NCBI GenBank assembly: GCA_965602855.1
Contig: CBFCZV010000010.1
Coordinates: 1-64,000, forward strand
Reading direction: 5' to 3'
Source of the DNA: LH-M37 sp965602855
GTDB taxonomy: Bacteria; Pseudomonadota; Gammaproteobacteria; SZUA-229
DNA: 64,000 nucleotides
Under the pieces are notes generated by a model. That model saw only the letters and a list, made by a program, of their open reading frames with translations, searched no databases and was not told the origin of the DNA. The translations under genes were made by a program, and so were the position numbers. This document shows positions 18,144-27,168 of the stretch, piece by piece (position 1 is the first letter of the stretch; each line of letters opens with the position of its first letter).

Positions 18144-18914
18144 TTAGATGATGCACATATTGAGTTTGAAATTTATATTCTCACTGCACTGCTCGGGACG
18201 ATTTGAAGGGTTCTGGTTCCTCATGTAGCGAATGGAAAAACGATGTTTACCAGCGCTGATTTCAGGGTAGTAGTCACTCCCCGGTTCAACGCTTATCCTT
18301 AGCAGTTGAATAGCCTGATTAGTATCAATCGATTTCTGGAAAAAACCATTAGCCGCCATTTCCTCAGTGGCTTCCACGCTGTGACGTAATATGTCCAGAA
18401 TCAGGTGAATGGACTGGTCGAGAACACTGAAGGGCTTAAACCATTCCTGAAGGTGGCTCTTACGGGTTTGCTCTGGCATGCTTTGCCAATATTGATAGGA
18501 TGGTAAGTCGAAATTACAGATGCAGCCCGGTAGCGAACTTTTTTGTTTTATTGCAGAGAGGAGTTCTACAGATTGAGTGTTTTGTCCTATTTGTCCCTGT
18601 ATTGACTTAAGTTCTGTGATTAATTTTTTCTGCTTGTTAAGCAGTGATTCAAGCTGATTCTGGTCGATTTGTGAGCGTTTCGACAGGCGTCCTAAACGCA
18701 TGTGCTGTCGTTCAAGTTCTTTTAGAGCTTCCAGTTTAATATCGTAACGATTGGTAAAAACTAGAAGTTCATTGATTGAGTCGATTGCAATACTGTTGTT
18801 CCACGTGCTTCCCTGTTTTAAATGGAAGTCATATTGCCGGAACAGTTTTTCAAGACGCAAAAAGGCGCGAATGCGTTCATTGGTTGGTTGTTCGTATGTG
18901 TATAACTCTGTCAC
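18144..18914 (-). CDS. zapD: Cell division protein ZapD
   Basis: FtsZ-associated protein (YacF/DUF1342) that bundles FtsZ filaments. The 256 residues show the family pattern: YEQPTNERIRAFLRLEKLF at the N-terminus, a helical domain with heptad-like Leu spacing, then a beta domain containing LPSYQYW and the C-terminal HRFSIRYM. The order pilD-coaE-zapD is that of pseudomonads. It lies 54 bases after coaE and converges on the Nudix gene, with 15 bases between the two ends. No yacG gene follows. Confidence 0.92.
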   Translation of the reverse strand: MTELYTYEQPTNERIRAFLRLEKLFRQYDFHLKQGSTWNNSIAIDSINELLVFTNRYDIKLEALKELERQHMRLGRLSKRSQIDQNQLESLLNKQKKLITELKSIQGQIGQNTQSVELLSAIKQKSSLPGCICNFDLPSYQYWQSMPEQTRKSHLQEWFKPFSVLDQSIHLILDILRHSVEATEEMAANGFFQKSIDTNQAIQLLRISVEPGSDYYPEISAGKHRFSIRYMRNQNPSNRPEQCSENINFKLNMCII

Positions 18915-18968
18915 GGTCTATGTCTGGGAGCTTATCATTGGTTAATTCTTGCACAGATTATCTCATAC

Positions 18969-19586
18969 TCAAAATATCTGGGTTGGGTTATCCCTTGTTA
19001 TTTCCTGATACTTGTGATGAAGCTGAGTGACGGCCTCTTTCAGATCCTCAAGATTTCCATTGTTTTCAAGAATATCATCGGCCTGCCGTAAACGATCATC
19101 TCTACCGATTTGGTTGTTCATTATTTGTCTAATTTGCTCCTCAGAACGACCATCACGTTGTTGGGTACGTCTGATTCGAGTGTCATCGTCAGCATCAATG
19201 ACGACAATTCTATCGACCAGATCTGTAAAATTGCTCTCAAGAAGTAGAGGGATGGCAAGAATAATATAGTTATCGTCTTTGGCCTGTCCTATTTCCTGAG
19301 CCATACGTTGTTTGATTTTTGGGTGAAGGATTTGTTCGAGAGCAATTTTTATCGAAGGGTCTGAAAAAACAGTTTGTGCAATTTCCTTTCTATCGAGCTC
19401 TCCGTTCGCATCAATAAATTCCTCACCGAGTAGCTGCATTATCTCACAAAAGCTTTCACTGCCTGATTGAGTGAGCTGATGAGCAATATTATCGGCATCG
19501 ATGACCGTAATGCCGAGACGGGAAAAAATGTCAGCGACCGTTGATTTACCACTACCAATACCGCCAGTTAAGCCGACCTTCAACAT
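18969..19586 (-). CDS. coaE: Dephospho-CoA kinase
   Basis: Last enzyme of CoA synthesis; it phosphorylates the 3'-OH of dephospho-CoA with ATP. The 205 residues are the normal length. The P-loop GLTGGIGSGKST is at residues 5-16, followed by VIDADNIAHQL with the catalytic Asp, and IPLLLES. The ATG overlaps the pilD stop by one base (TAATG), so it is coupled to the pilus genes, a conserved arrangement. Confidence 0.96.
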   Translation of the reverse strand: MLKVGLTGGIGSGKSTVADIFSRLGITVIDADNIAHQLTQSGSESFCEIMQLLGEEFIDANGELDRKEIAQTVFSDPSIKIALEQILHPKIKQRMAQEIGQAKDDNYIILAIPLLLESNFTDLVDRIVVIDADDDTRIRRTQQRDGRSEEQIRQIMNNQIGRDDRLRQADDILENNGNLEDLKEAVTQLHHKYQEITRDNPTQIF

Positions 19587-20461
19587 TATTGAATGGATGA
19601 AAGATAGAGACGATTAATGTCGTGCCCCCACATTAAGGCGATCCAGCCAGCAACGGCAAGATAGGGACCAAAGGGTATGGGTTGCTGTCTTTTGGTCAGG
19701 CCAGTGATCAACATCAAAATACCTGTCACTGCGCCTACTACCGAGGAGAGTAAAATGATTTGTGGCAGTAATTGCCAGCCCATCCATGCGCCCAGTGCCG
19801 CCAATAATTTAAAGTCACCAAAGCCCATGCCTTCTTTACCGGTGACAATTCTGAAAGTCTGGAAGACTGTCCACAGAATCATATAACCGAGCATGGCACC
19901 AATGAGGCTTGATTGGGTATCTGTAAATACATTAAAAAATGAGATTAAAAGCCCTAGCCAGAGCAGTGGCAAGGTGAGGTCGTCGGGGAGTAACTGCTTG
20001 TCGTAGTCGATGAGTGTAAGGGCAACTAGTGTCCATGTAAGCAGTAAGGCGCAAAGTGTTGCCAGGCTGACACCAAATTTCATCGCAACCACAACAGATA
20101 ATATTCCCGTTACTAGCTCAATTGTGGGATATCGTAAAGAAATTGCCGTGTTACAGGATGAACATTTACCTTTGAGAAAAAGATAACTCAGTACAGGGAT
20201 ATTTTCCCATGCACGAATTTTATGACCGCAATTTGGGCATGTTGAGTTGGGTTTTGCCAAGGAGAGTTGCTGTAGTTTGTCATCAATTTTGGCATCACCC
20301 AATTCCAGATACTCATGGCACTGGATACGCCAGTCACGCTCCAGCATGGCAGGCAATCGATAAATAACAACATTGAGGAAGCTGCCAACGCATAAACCCA
20401 AAAAAAGTGTAGCTGTATAAAACAGCCACGGGGTGGTCTCAAAAAAGTGAAAAATTTCCAA
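19586..20461 (-). CDS. pilD: Prepilin peptidase / N-methyltransferase
   Basis: Inner-membrane aspartyl protease that trims the leader of type IV pilins and methylates the new N-terminus. The 291 residues include the cytoplasmic zinc domain with Cys75, Cys78, Cys100 and Cys103, about eight membrane helices, and the two catalytic Asp regions: LIDYDKQLLPDD (about 150-161) and GFGDFKLL (213-220). It is the enzyme expected to process the two pilins encoded upstream in this cluster. pilC ends 11 bases before its start. Confidence 0.96.
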   Translation of the reverse strand: MEIFHFFETTPWLFYTATLFLGLCVGSFLNVVIYRLPAMLERDWRIQCHEYLELGDAKIDDKLQQLSLAKPNSTCPNCGHKIRAWENIPVLSYLFLKGKCSSCNTAISLRYPTIELVTGILSVVVAMKFGVSLATLCALLLTWTLVALTLIDYDKQLLPDDLTLPLLWLGLLISFFNVFTDTQSSLIGAMLGYMILWTVFQTFRIVTGKEGMGFGDFKLLAALGAWMGWQLLPQIILLSSVVGAVTGILMLITGLTKRQQPIPFGPYLAVAGWIALMWGHDINRLYLSSIQ

Positions 20462-20472
20462 ATTTCAATAGC

Positions 20473-21705
20473 CTATTGTGAAACCACTTCGCCCATTTTG
20501 AAGATGGGCAGATACATCGCAATAACCAGGCCGCCAATGACGACAGCCAGGAAAGACATAATCAATGGTTCCATTAATGTGGTTAGATTATCTACAGCAT
20601 CATCAACGCCTGCTTCGAAATAATCAGCAACTTTGGCTAACATTTCGTCGAGGGCACCTGATTCCTCACCAATGCCTACCATTTGTATAAGCATATTAGG
20701 GAAGAGATCGGGGCGTTGTGAAAGAGAAGATTGTAGTGTCGAACCCTGAGCAATTTCATCACGAATGTCCAGGATGGCTCCTTTATAAACAACATTGCCT
20801 GAAGCTCCAGCGACTGAATCCATTGCCTCAACCAGAGGCACGCCTGCTGCAAACATGGTGGCTAGTGTGCGTGCAAATCTGGCTATGGCTGAGCTGTGAG
20901 TGAGGTTTGAAATGATAGGCAACTTCAGGAACATCTTATCCAAATTTTCATTGAATTTTCTGGAGCGTTTTTTTAATTGCGAGATGCCAGTAATAATTGC
21001 AACGCCAATTAGACCAACAATCCATCCGTCTTCGAGCATAAAGTCTGATAACCCAACCACCCATTGGGTAAATGCTGGTAGGTCAGAGCCAAAACTGGCA
21101 AACATTGAAGAGAATGTGGGCACCACGAATACCAATAGAATAACAGACACGATCAATGCAACAACGAGAACTGAGATTGGGTAGGTCATCGCCTTTTTGA
21201 TCTTTTTCTTTAGTGCTTCAGTTTTTTCTTTATAGGTGGCCACTTTTTCGAGTAGTGTTTCCAGGGCACCTGATTGTTCGCCAGCTTCAACCAGATTGAC
21301 AAATAAATCATCGAAATAAAGAGGATGTTCAGCCAGAGCAGCGGCCAGCGTGTTACCACCTTCAACACTGATTTTTATCTTCATGATTAGCTCTGTCATG
21401 CTTGGGTTGGAATGGCCCCCGCCAACAATATCAAAAGCCTGTACCAGAGGTACACCGGCTTTCATCATGGTGGCGAGTTGCCGACTGAATACGGCGATGT
21501 CGGCAGGAATGATCTTCTTACCGCTTGCTTTCTTTTTCTGTTTTTTGATTTTCCCCGGTTTTGCAGTTACACCCTGTTTACGTAATTCAGCCTTAACGGC
21601 TTCAATACTAGTAGACGTTGTCACGCCTTTAAGCACTTTACCCTGTTTGTTCGTGCCTTCCCAGGAAAAGGAGGCAGTTGTTGATGCTGTTTTTGCCTTA
21701 GCCAT
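20473..21705 (-). CDS. pilC: Type IV pilus inner-membrane platform protein PilC
   Basis: Polytopic membrane protein on which the PilB motor acts during pilus assembly. The 410 residues contain the two repeated T2SF domains: a first copy around FSRQLATMMKAGVPLVQAFDIV and a second around FARTLATMFAAGVPLVEAMDSVAG, each followed by a membrane helix region; the end EPLIMSFLAVVIGGLVIAMYLPIF is also typical. Seventeen bases separate it from pilB. Confidence 0.96.
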   Translation of the reverse strand: MAKAKTASTTASFSWEGTNKQGKVLKGVTTSTSIEAVKAELRKQGVTAKPGKIKKQKKKASGKKIIPADIAVFSRQLATMMKAGVPLVQAFDIVGGGHSNPSMTELIMKIKISVEGGNTLAAALAEHPLYFDDLFVNLVEAGEQSGALETLLEKVATYKEKTEALKKKIKKAMTYPISVLVVALIVSVILLVFVVPTFSSMFASFGSDLPAFTQWVVGLSDFMLEDGWIVGLIGVAIITGISQLKKRSRKFNENLDKMFLKLPIISNLTHSSAIARFARTLATMFAAGVPLVEAMDSVAGASGNVVYKGAILDIRDEIAQGSTLQSSLSQRPDLFPNMLIQMVGIGEESGALDEMLAKVADYFEAGVDDAVDNLTTLMEPLIMSFLAVVIGGLVIAMYLPIFKMGEVVSQ

Positions 21706-21722
21706 AGTACTTTACCTTTCTA

Positions 21723-23429
21723 CTAGTCCTTGGTTACGCGATTAATTTCTTCAAGGCTGGTGATGCCCTGAATTACTTTTAGCATTGCAGATTGTCGTAA
21801 ATTATTGATACCTTCTTTTTGTGCCTGATCTGCGACATCCAGAGCGGTACCTTCATCCATTATTATTTTTCCTATTGCTTCAGATATAGGCATCACCTGA
21901 TAAATGCCAACACGACCTTTGTAACCCTTATCGCAGGCATCGCAGCCTACTGCTTTATAAAAGGTGGGCTTTGCCAGGATTTGTTCGGGGGTAAAGCCCT
22001 CTTCTTCCAGTACATTTTTAGGTAAATCTTCAACCGCCTTGCATTTTTCACATAAGCGACGCCCCAGACGCTGAGCAATAATCAGGTTGACTGCCGCAGC
22101 AATATTAAAGGGTGGCACGCCCATGTTAACCAGTCGTGCCAAAGTTAGAGGCGCATCATTAGTATGTAGGGTAGACATAACCATATGGCCAGTTTGTGCT
22201 GCCTTGATCGCAATTTCCGCGGTGGACAGATCACGAATCTCACCAACCATGATGATGTCTGGATCCTGGCGCAGGAAGGCGCGTAGTGCTGCTTCGAAAG
22301 TCATTCCTGTTTTCTCGTTGACATTTACCTGATTAATGCCTTCCAGGTTGATTTCCACTGGATCCTCAGCGGTTGAAATATTGGTATCCTCAGTATTTAG
22401 AATGTTGAGGCCGGTATAAAGTGATACGGTTTTACCACTACCGGTAGGACCTGTTACCAGAATCATTCCATAGGGGTTAGCTAAGGCGTTCATATAGAAC
22501 TCTTTCTGATCTGGTTCATAACCCAGCATGTCGATGCCAAGAGAGGCACTGGAGGGATCCAGGATACGCATTACAACCTTTTCACCGAAAAGCGTTGGGC
22601 AGGTGTTTACACGAAAGTCGATGGCTTTATTTTTAGATATTTTTAGCTTGATACGACCATCTTGAGGCACGCGTTTCTCAGCGGTATCCATTCTAGACAT
22701 GACCTTTAGTCGGGCGGCCAATTTTGGGCTTAGTCCAACTGGTGGTGAAGCAACTTCACGTAATACACCATCAATGCGAAAGCGAACGCGGTATCTTTTT
22801 TCATAGGGTTCAAAATGAAGGTCAGACGCGCCTTTTTTAATAGCATCAAGCAGCATTTTATTAATGAATTTTACTACTGGCGTGTCATCGATCTTTGATT
22901 CAGAATCATCATCTTTATTTGGATCTTCATTTGTTTCATCAAACTCAAGATCTTCAAGCCCTTCGTCCAGCATATCATCCATGCCGTCGTCTTCGTCCAG
23001 TAGCTTTTCGATGGCCTTGGAAAGTTTATCTACCTCTACGAGTACTGCTTCAGTATTACTGCCAGTCTGAAACTTGATGTCATCAATAGCGGCTAGATTG
23101 GTTGGGTCAGAAATGCCAATGTATAAACGGTTGCCACGTTTAAATAGTGGCAGGGCATGATGTTTTTCGATTAATTTGTCATCAACAAGGTCCTTAGGAA
23201 TGCTTTCTATTTCTAATGCATTTAAGTCAAATACAGGCAAACCAAATTCTGCGGAGGCTTCCATGGCAATCTTTTTCGCCGACAGTATTTTGTTATTAAC
23301 CAGATACTGGGTAAATGTTATTTTTTCCTCATGAGCGCCTTTTATGGCCTCTATGGCTTTTGCTTCATCAATTAGGCCATCGTTGACGAGTTTGCGAGAA
23401 AGACCTTGTAGACGTGGTTCTGCAGACAT
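21723..23429 (-). CDS. pilB: Type IV pilus assembly ATPase PilB
   Basis: Hexameric extension ATPase. The 568 residues carry an N-terminal MshEN-like domain (to about 140), a very acidic linker at about 145-182 rich in Asp/Glu, Walker A GPTGSGKT at 327-334, the Asp and His boxes (STAEDPVE, STLHTNDAP), Walker B IIMVGEIRD, and a four-Cys zinc site (CEKC and CDAC). It is transcribed towards pilC and pilD. The pilin gene upstream ends in its own terminator, so pilB probably has a separate promoter in 23430-23550, which I could not identify. Confidence 0.97.
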   Translation of the reverse strand: MSAEPRLQGLSRKLVNDGLIDEAKAIEAIKGAHEEKITFTQYLVNNKILSAKKIAMEASAEFGLPVFDLNALEIESIPKDLVDDKLIEKHHALPLFKRGNRLYIGISDPTNLAAIDDIKFQTGSNTEAVLVEVDKLSKAIEKLLDEDDGMDDMLDEGLEDLEFDETNEDPNKDDDSESKIDDTPVVKFINKMLLDAIKKGASDLHFEPYEKRYRVRFRIDGVLREVASPPVGLSPKLAARLKVMSRMDTAEKRVPQDGRIKLKISKNKAIDFRVNTCPTLFGEKVVMRILDPSSASLGIDMLGYEPDQKEFYMNALANPYGMILVTGPTGSGKTVSLYTGLNILNTEDTNISTAEDPVEINLEGINQVNVNEKTGMTFEAALRAFLRQDPDIIMVGEIRDLSTAEIAIKAAQTGHMVMSTLHTNDAPLTLARLVNMGVPPFNIAAAVNLIIAQRLGRRLCEKCKAVEDLPKNVLEEEGFTPEQILAKPTFYKAVGCDACDKGYKGRVGIYQVMPISEAIGKIIMDEGTALDVADQAQKEGINNLRQSAMLKVIQGITSLEEINRVTKD

Positions 23430-23554
23430 AAGTATATAAATTATTTCGTTATTTTAGGTTGTATGACTATAAATATAGCAAGATTTCATATTGGATAAGC
23501 ATAGCTGAAAAAACATTAAATTGTCATATTTAATGGAGTGTTGGGTATATTTTC

Positions 23555-23582
23555 ACAAAAAAAAACTCGGTTTCCCGAGTTT
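23555..23582 (-). terminator. Rho-independent terminator of the second pilin gene
   Basis: Stem AACTCGG (23564-23570) with CCGAGTT (23575-23581) and a four-base loop. On the minus strand it is followed by a long T-run, the complement of the A-run at 23556-23565. It lies about 30 bases after the pilin stop and separates that gene from pilB. A partly T-rich tract on the other side could make it work both ways. Confidence 0.8.
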
Positions 23583-23610
23583 GTTTTTGTGTGTATTCAG
23601 AGTGGTAATA

Positions 23611-24000
23611 TCAGGGTTTGGATACAGTTTGAGTGATTGTCGGGTCGCTGACGAGCGTAGCAGTGATGGTGCAACACTTTGTAATGTTACCGCACGCACC
23701 AGCAGCAACGACATATTCGAACTTGTCATCATCTCCTGTGGGCTTCCATTCAAGTGCCGCTGTCAGGGTGTCTGCACCGCCCGGAATGTATGAGCCTGCT
23801 AGATAGGTGTCATTTTCATAGAAGTAAGTATCTTCAAAGCCCGCTAGAGTGACAGCATTATATTTCGCTGCAGCGTGTTGACTTGTTTCTATATAGCCGT
23901 TGTATGAAGGAATGGCGATGGATGCTAGTATGCCAACGATGGCAACAACAATCATAAGTTCCATCAAAGTCCAGCCCTGAGAGTAATAAGTTTTGTTCAT
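23611..24000 (-). CDS. Type IV pilin-like protein (second pilin)
   Basis: A 129-residue class-a type IV pilin. The leader MNKTYYSQG ends in Gly and is followed by WTLMELMIVVAIVGILASIA, so Glu is at mature position +5 as needed for assembly, but +1 is Trp rather than the usual Phe or Met. The first 25 mature residues form the conserved hydrophobic helix. Three Cys lie in GACGNITKCC near the C-terminus, where pilins carry the disulfide-bounded D-region. Only about 105 mature residues, so short for a major pilin; it could be a minor pilin or an alternative subunit. Own terminator downstream. Confidence 0.88.
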   Translation of the reverse strand: MNKTYYSQGWTLMELMIVVAIVGILASIAIPSYNGYIETSQHAAAKYNAVTLAGFEDTYFYENDTYLAGSYIPGGADTLTAALEWKPTGDDDKFEYVVAAGACGNITKCCTITATLVSDPTITQTVSKP

Positions 24001-24220
24001 CCTGGATGCTCCTGTTTGAATACGGTAATGTGCAAATTATGCACTACCTTTTAGTGTGTGTGAGTCGATTAGTCAATATTTATGAGTAAAAGGGCGATTT
24101 TGACCGATGATATGCTTGTTCTGAGAAATAATATCGTATGGTAGTAAATTATAAGTGCGGAATGGTAACCGGTTAATAGGCAGGGTTTTAAGAATTGCTA
24201 ATAGGCAAATGTTAGGAGTA

Positions 24221-24251
24221 AGAAAAAAGGGGCACACGGCCCCTTTTTTCT
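24221..24251 (-). terminator. Strong terminator after pilA
   Basis: AGAAAAAAGGGG (24221-24232) and CCCCTTTTTTCT (24240-24251) are a perfect 12-pair inverted repeat with a seven-base loop. It starts about 30 bases after the pilA stop and carries T-runs on both strands. A flanking GTTAG/CTAAC pair may extend it. It separates the two pilin transcripts. Confidence 0.88.
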
Positions 24252-24280
24252 AACATCGCCTTTTCAGGTTTTTGTTCTTT

Positions 24281-24724
24281 TTATTGTACAGTCGTTGTTT
24301 TTGCAGTTAGAGACTTGTAAGCAGGAAGAGATACAGTAATTGCACCAGCTGCACCACCAATACCAACTACACCATCAGTACCATCGGCAACGTCTGCATA
24401 TGCATTTGTACCAGCTGGTGATTTAGAGCCAGTGGAATCAACGAGATGTGTAGTCCATTGAACAGGAGTAGCTAATATTGCTGATATGCCACCAGTAATT
24501 TTGTCTGCGTTTGCTGCACCTACCAGGGCTTTTTGTGATTTTTCTTTGGATATCTCATTTTTGATAATGCGACGAGCTTCATCATAGTTGCTGACTACTT
24601 TTGAAATATTTGAAGTGTCAATGTAGTTGTTGTATGAAGGGATAGCGATAGATGCCAGGATACCGATGATGGCAACAACGATCATCAGCTCGATTAGTGT
24701 AAAACCTTGTTGTACTTGTTTCAT
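24281..24724 (-). CDS. pilA: Type IV major pilin PilA
   Basis: 147-residue prepilin. The ATG at 24724 is preferred to an upstream in-frame start because AGAGGA precedes it at about seven bases and the leader then is the usual short basic one, MKQVQQG, cleaved before FTLIELMIVV (Phe +1, Glu +5). The C-terminal half is Gly/Ala-rich and has no Cys, unlike pilins with a disulfide loop. A sigma-54 promoter lies about 80 bases upstream, a TGTC-containing direct repeat lies beyond it, and PilS/PilR are encoded nearby. Substrate for PilD, polymerised by PilB/PilC. Confidence 0.92.
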   Translation of the reverse strand: MKQVQQGFTLIELMIVVAIIGILASIAIPSYNNYIDTSNISKVVSNYDEARRIIKNEISKEKSQKALVGAANADKITGGISAILATPVQWTTHLVDSTGSKSPAGTNAYADVADGTDGVVGIGGAAGAITVSLPAYKSLTAKTTTVQ

Positions 24725-24815
24725 GTTAATTCCTCTTTCAATAAAAGTATTGTGTAATGGGTTGTAGTTTTGTTTATTTAAATTAAACCCCATTATTTGG
24801 GATTAGTTTATGTAA

Positions 24816-24831
24816 TGCAGATGTTGTGCCA
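24816..24831 (-). promoter_or_regulatory. Sigma-54 promoter of pilA
   Basis: On the minus strand the sequence reads TGGCACAACATCTGCA: TGGCAC at -24, and GC at -12 with the required ten bases between GG and GC. Only one base departs from the TTGC of the -12 consensus. The predicted start is near 24805, giving an 80-base leader. PilA promoters of other bacteria use sigma-54 with PilR. Confidence 0.75.
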
Positions 24832-24907
24832 ATTTTTAGATTTAATAGTAATATTATATAAAACAATTAGATAGGGCGTTTGTCTTGTTTGGTTAAGAAA
24901 ATGTTAT

Positions 24908-24940
24908 GTGACAAAAATGTACAAAAGTGACAAATATGTA
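24908..24940 (-). promoter_or_regulatory. Direct repeat, probable PilR-binding site upstream of pilA
   Basis: GTGACAAAAATGTA (24908-24921) and GTGACAAATATGTA (24927-24940) match at 13 of 14 positions and are spaced 19 bases apart. On the pilA strand each contains TGTCAC. They lie about 100-135 bases upstream of the predicted pilA start, where PilR binds TGTC motifs in Pseudomonas. The rest of the 324-base divergent spacer (24725-25048) shows no gene. Confidence 0.5.
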
Positions 24941-25048
24941 ATACATTATTAATAATGTTCGTCTTTTTTATTTATGAGCCAGGTTGGGTTGTGGGTCTGG
25001 TGTAGATATTAAGCAATTTACAGGCAAAAATAAGTTTTGGAATAGTTT

Positions 25049-25855
25049 ATGGCGTTTTTGAATGTGTCCAGGAAACAGGCGTTTTTAACTCACCTGATGG
25101 TGAGCATATGTATCTTTTCCGTTATTTCATACCTAATAATTTTTTATTGGTTTCCCGATTACTACTTTTATCTTGATGGTGGTATTCGAGCCATAGTCAC
25201 AATATTTCTTGTTGATGTAGTACTTGGCCCCGGTTTGACCTTGCTAATATTTAAACCGGGGAAAAAGAGTCTGAAATTTGATATGACAGTAATTCTATTA
25301 TTACAAATTTCAGCCCTGATCTGGGGGGTAAAGAGTGTTTATACGGAAAGGCCTGGTGCAACGGTATTTTATCTAGGCAAATTTAACTGCATTACGCAAA
25401 TTGATACCCGCCAGATGAATATGTCAGTCATAACTTCGGGAGCGAGTGGAAAACAACGTCTGTCATTCCTGCAGCGTCCAGATACAATTGATGAATTTCT
25501 TGAGTTTACGAAAGAGGCATTTTCACATAAAAGTTCAGCGATCTATTATTACGTCAAAAAAATTGTTCCTCTAGATGAGCTAGTTGTGGAACGTCTGTCA
25601 AATTATAAACTTAACTTTTCAGAATTGGCATTAGAAAATGAAATAGCTGCTAGTACCGTAGGGGATTATGTCAAACACCATGAAGATGATATTGAATATA
25701 TCCACTTAATGCCCCTGTCTTGTCGTTATGGCTCTGCAATAGCTGTCTATGATACGCGTGAGTTAAAAATAACAGATTTAATTGATGTGCAAACAGAGCT
25801 GTATGCAGAGGCACTGGATGAGCCTTTGCCTCTCAGGAGTCAAAAGCAGGATTAA
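25049..25855 (+). CDS. TfpX/TfpZ family type IV pilin accessory protein
   Basis: A 268-residue inner-membrane protein with about three hydrophobic helices in the first 100 residues and a soluble C-terminal part. The block DGGIRAIVTIFLVDVVLGPG followed by TLLIFKPGKKSLKFD is characteristic of the TfpX/TfpZ family, which in Pseudomonas and Xanthomonas is encoded beside pilA and assists pilus assembly. Here it is divergent from pilA rather than downstream of it. Its stop TAA lies in TTAA, overlapping the pilR stop. The exact biochemical role is unknown. Confidence 0.82.
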   Translation: MAFLNVSRKQAFLTHLMVSICIFSVISYLIIFYWFPDYYFYLDGGIRAIVTIFLVDVVLGPGLTLLIFKPGKKSLKFDMTVILLLQISALIWGVKSVYTERPGATVFYLGKFNCITQIDTRQMNMSVITSGASGKQRLSFLQRPDTIDEFLEFTKEAFSHKSSAIYYYVKKIVPLDELVVERLSNYKLNFSELALENEIAASTVGDYVKHHEDDIEYIHLMPLSCRYGSAIAVYDTRELKITDLIDVQTELYAEALDEPLPLRSQKQD

Positions 25856-27168
25856 TTGATGTTGAGTTTTTCCAGTCGGTAGCGCAACTGGCGCAGGCTG
25901 AGCCCCAGGCGCTTTGCGGCAGCGGTTTTATTCCAGCGAGTCTTTTCCAGTGCCTGCACTATGGCATTTTTTTCCTGGCTTGCTAAATCGCTAGTGTCAG
26001 TCGTTTCATCTGATGCTAGTATTTGTCTGGATTTAAGGTGTAGGTCACCTAGGGTAATAACATCATTTTCAGTCATTGCTAGCGCTCTTTCCAGAATGTT
26101 TTCCAGTTCACGGATATTGCCAGGGAAGTGGTAGTCTGCAAGTGCTGACAGGGCTTTCTTGTCCAGTGTTGGAACTGAATTCAGCGCTGATTTTTTCGCA
26201 AGTGTTTGTAGTATCTGCTCGGTGAGTAGTGGCACATCTTCAATCCGTTCCTTTAGGCTGGGTACTGACAGGTCAATAACATTAATGCGATAGTACAGAT
26301 CTTCGCGAAAATGACCGTCTTTAACCTGTGTAGCAAGGTCTTTATGGCTGGCGCTGAGGATGCGGACATCTACCGGGGTTTCGTGTGATGTGCCTACCGT
26401 TCGAATGGCTTTTTCCTGAATAGCACGTAGAAGTTTGACCTGCATGTGTATGGGGAGCTCGGCGATCTCATCAAGAAAAAGCGTACCTCCATTAGCGGCC
26501 TGAAATAAACCCTGTTTGTCCGTATTTGCTCCGGTAAAACTACCTTTAATATGGCCAAAAAATTCACTTTCCATTAGTTCAGCGGGTATTGCACCACAGT
26601 TAACCGGAACAAAGGGTGCGTCAGAACGGCTGCCCTGTTCATGGATCATTTTGGCGACACGTTCTTTGCCAGAACCGGATTCACCATGAATAAAAACGGG
26701 AGCCTGACTTCGGGCTAATTTCTCAATGTGTTTAGTTAATTGTTTAACCGCATTAGATTGACCGGTAATGCTAGTTGTATTTTTGTTATTCGGAGCAGTT
26801 GTAGTCGATTTTGTTGCAGATGAAACCAGATTGCGCAGGATATGAATGTCAACTGGTTTAGAGACAAAATCGAAAGCACCAGCCTTAAGAGCCTTGACAG
26901 CGGAGTCCATGTTGCCGTGTGCGGTGATCACTGCAATGGGTAAGGTTGGGTAGTTGGTTTGTACGTGCTGAACCAGTTCGATGCCATTGCCATCTGGCAG
27001 GCGCATATCAGTCAAGCATAAGTCAAAGGACTCTTTTTCAAGTAATGAATGAGCTTCAGCAATGGTGTGTGCAGACCGGCTTTGAAACCCCATGCGCAAG
27101 AGCGTGATTTCAATGAGGTCACATATATCAGGCTCATCATCAATGATGAGTACGTGCTTTTTAGACAT
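25852..27168 (-). CDS. pilR: Sigma-54-dependent response regulator PilR
   Basis: NtrC-family activator of pilin transcription. 438 residues: receiver domain (1-120) with acidic pocket Asp10/Asp11, phosphorylation site Asp54 and Lys104; AAA+ domain with Walker A GESGSGKE (162-169) and the sigma-54 contact loop GSFTGA (209-214); and a C-terminal Fis-type helix-turn-helix (WNKTAAAKRLGLSLRQLRYR). GSFTGA in place of GAFTGA is also my recollection for other PilR proteins. It overlaps pilS by eight bases. The probable target is the pilA promoter at 24816-24831. Confidence 0.95.
   Translation of the reverse strand: MSKKHVLIIDDEPDICDLIEITLLRMGFQSRSAHTIAEAHSLLEKESFDLCLTDMRLPDGNGIELVQHVQTNYPTLPIAVITAHGNMDSAVKALKAGAFDFVSKPVDIHILRNLVSSATKSTTTAPNNKNTTSITGQSNAVKQLTKHIEKLARSQAPVFIHGESGSGKERVAKMIHEQGSRSDAPFVPVNCGAIPAELMESEFFGHIKGSFTGANTDKQGLFQAANGGTLFLDEIAELPIHMQVKLLRAIQEKAIRTVGTSHETPVDVRILSASHKDLATQVKDGHFREDLYYRINVIDLSVPSLKERIEDVPLLTEQILQTLAKKSALNSVPTLDKKALSALADYHFPGNIRELENILERALAMTENDVITLGDLHLKSRQILASDETTDTSDLASQEKNAIVQALEKTRWNKTAAAKRLGLSLRQLRYRLEKLNIN

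Noticed and set aside
23521..23793. Plus-strand frame of 90 codons over the pilin terminator
   Set aside because: Antisense to the pilin gene and running through its terminator; no binding site.
24908..24940. Direct repeat considered as a CRISPR remnant
   Set aside because: Only two 14-base units with a five-base gap and no cas genes; its place upstream of a sigma-54 promoter suits an activator site.
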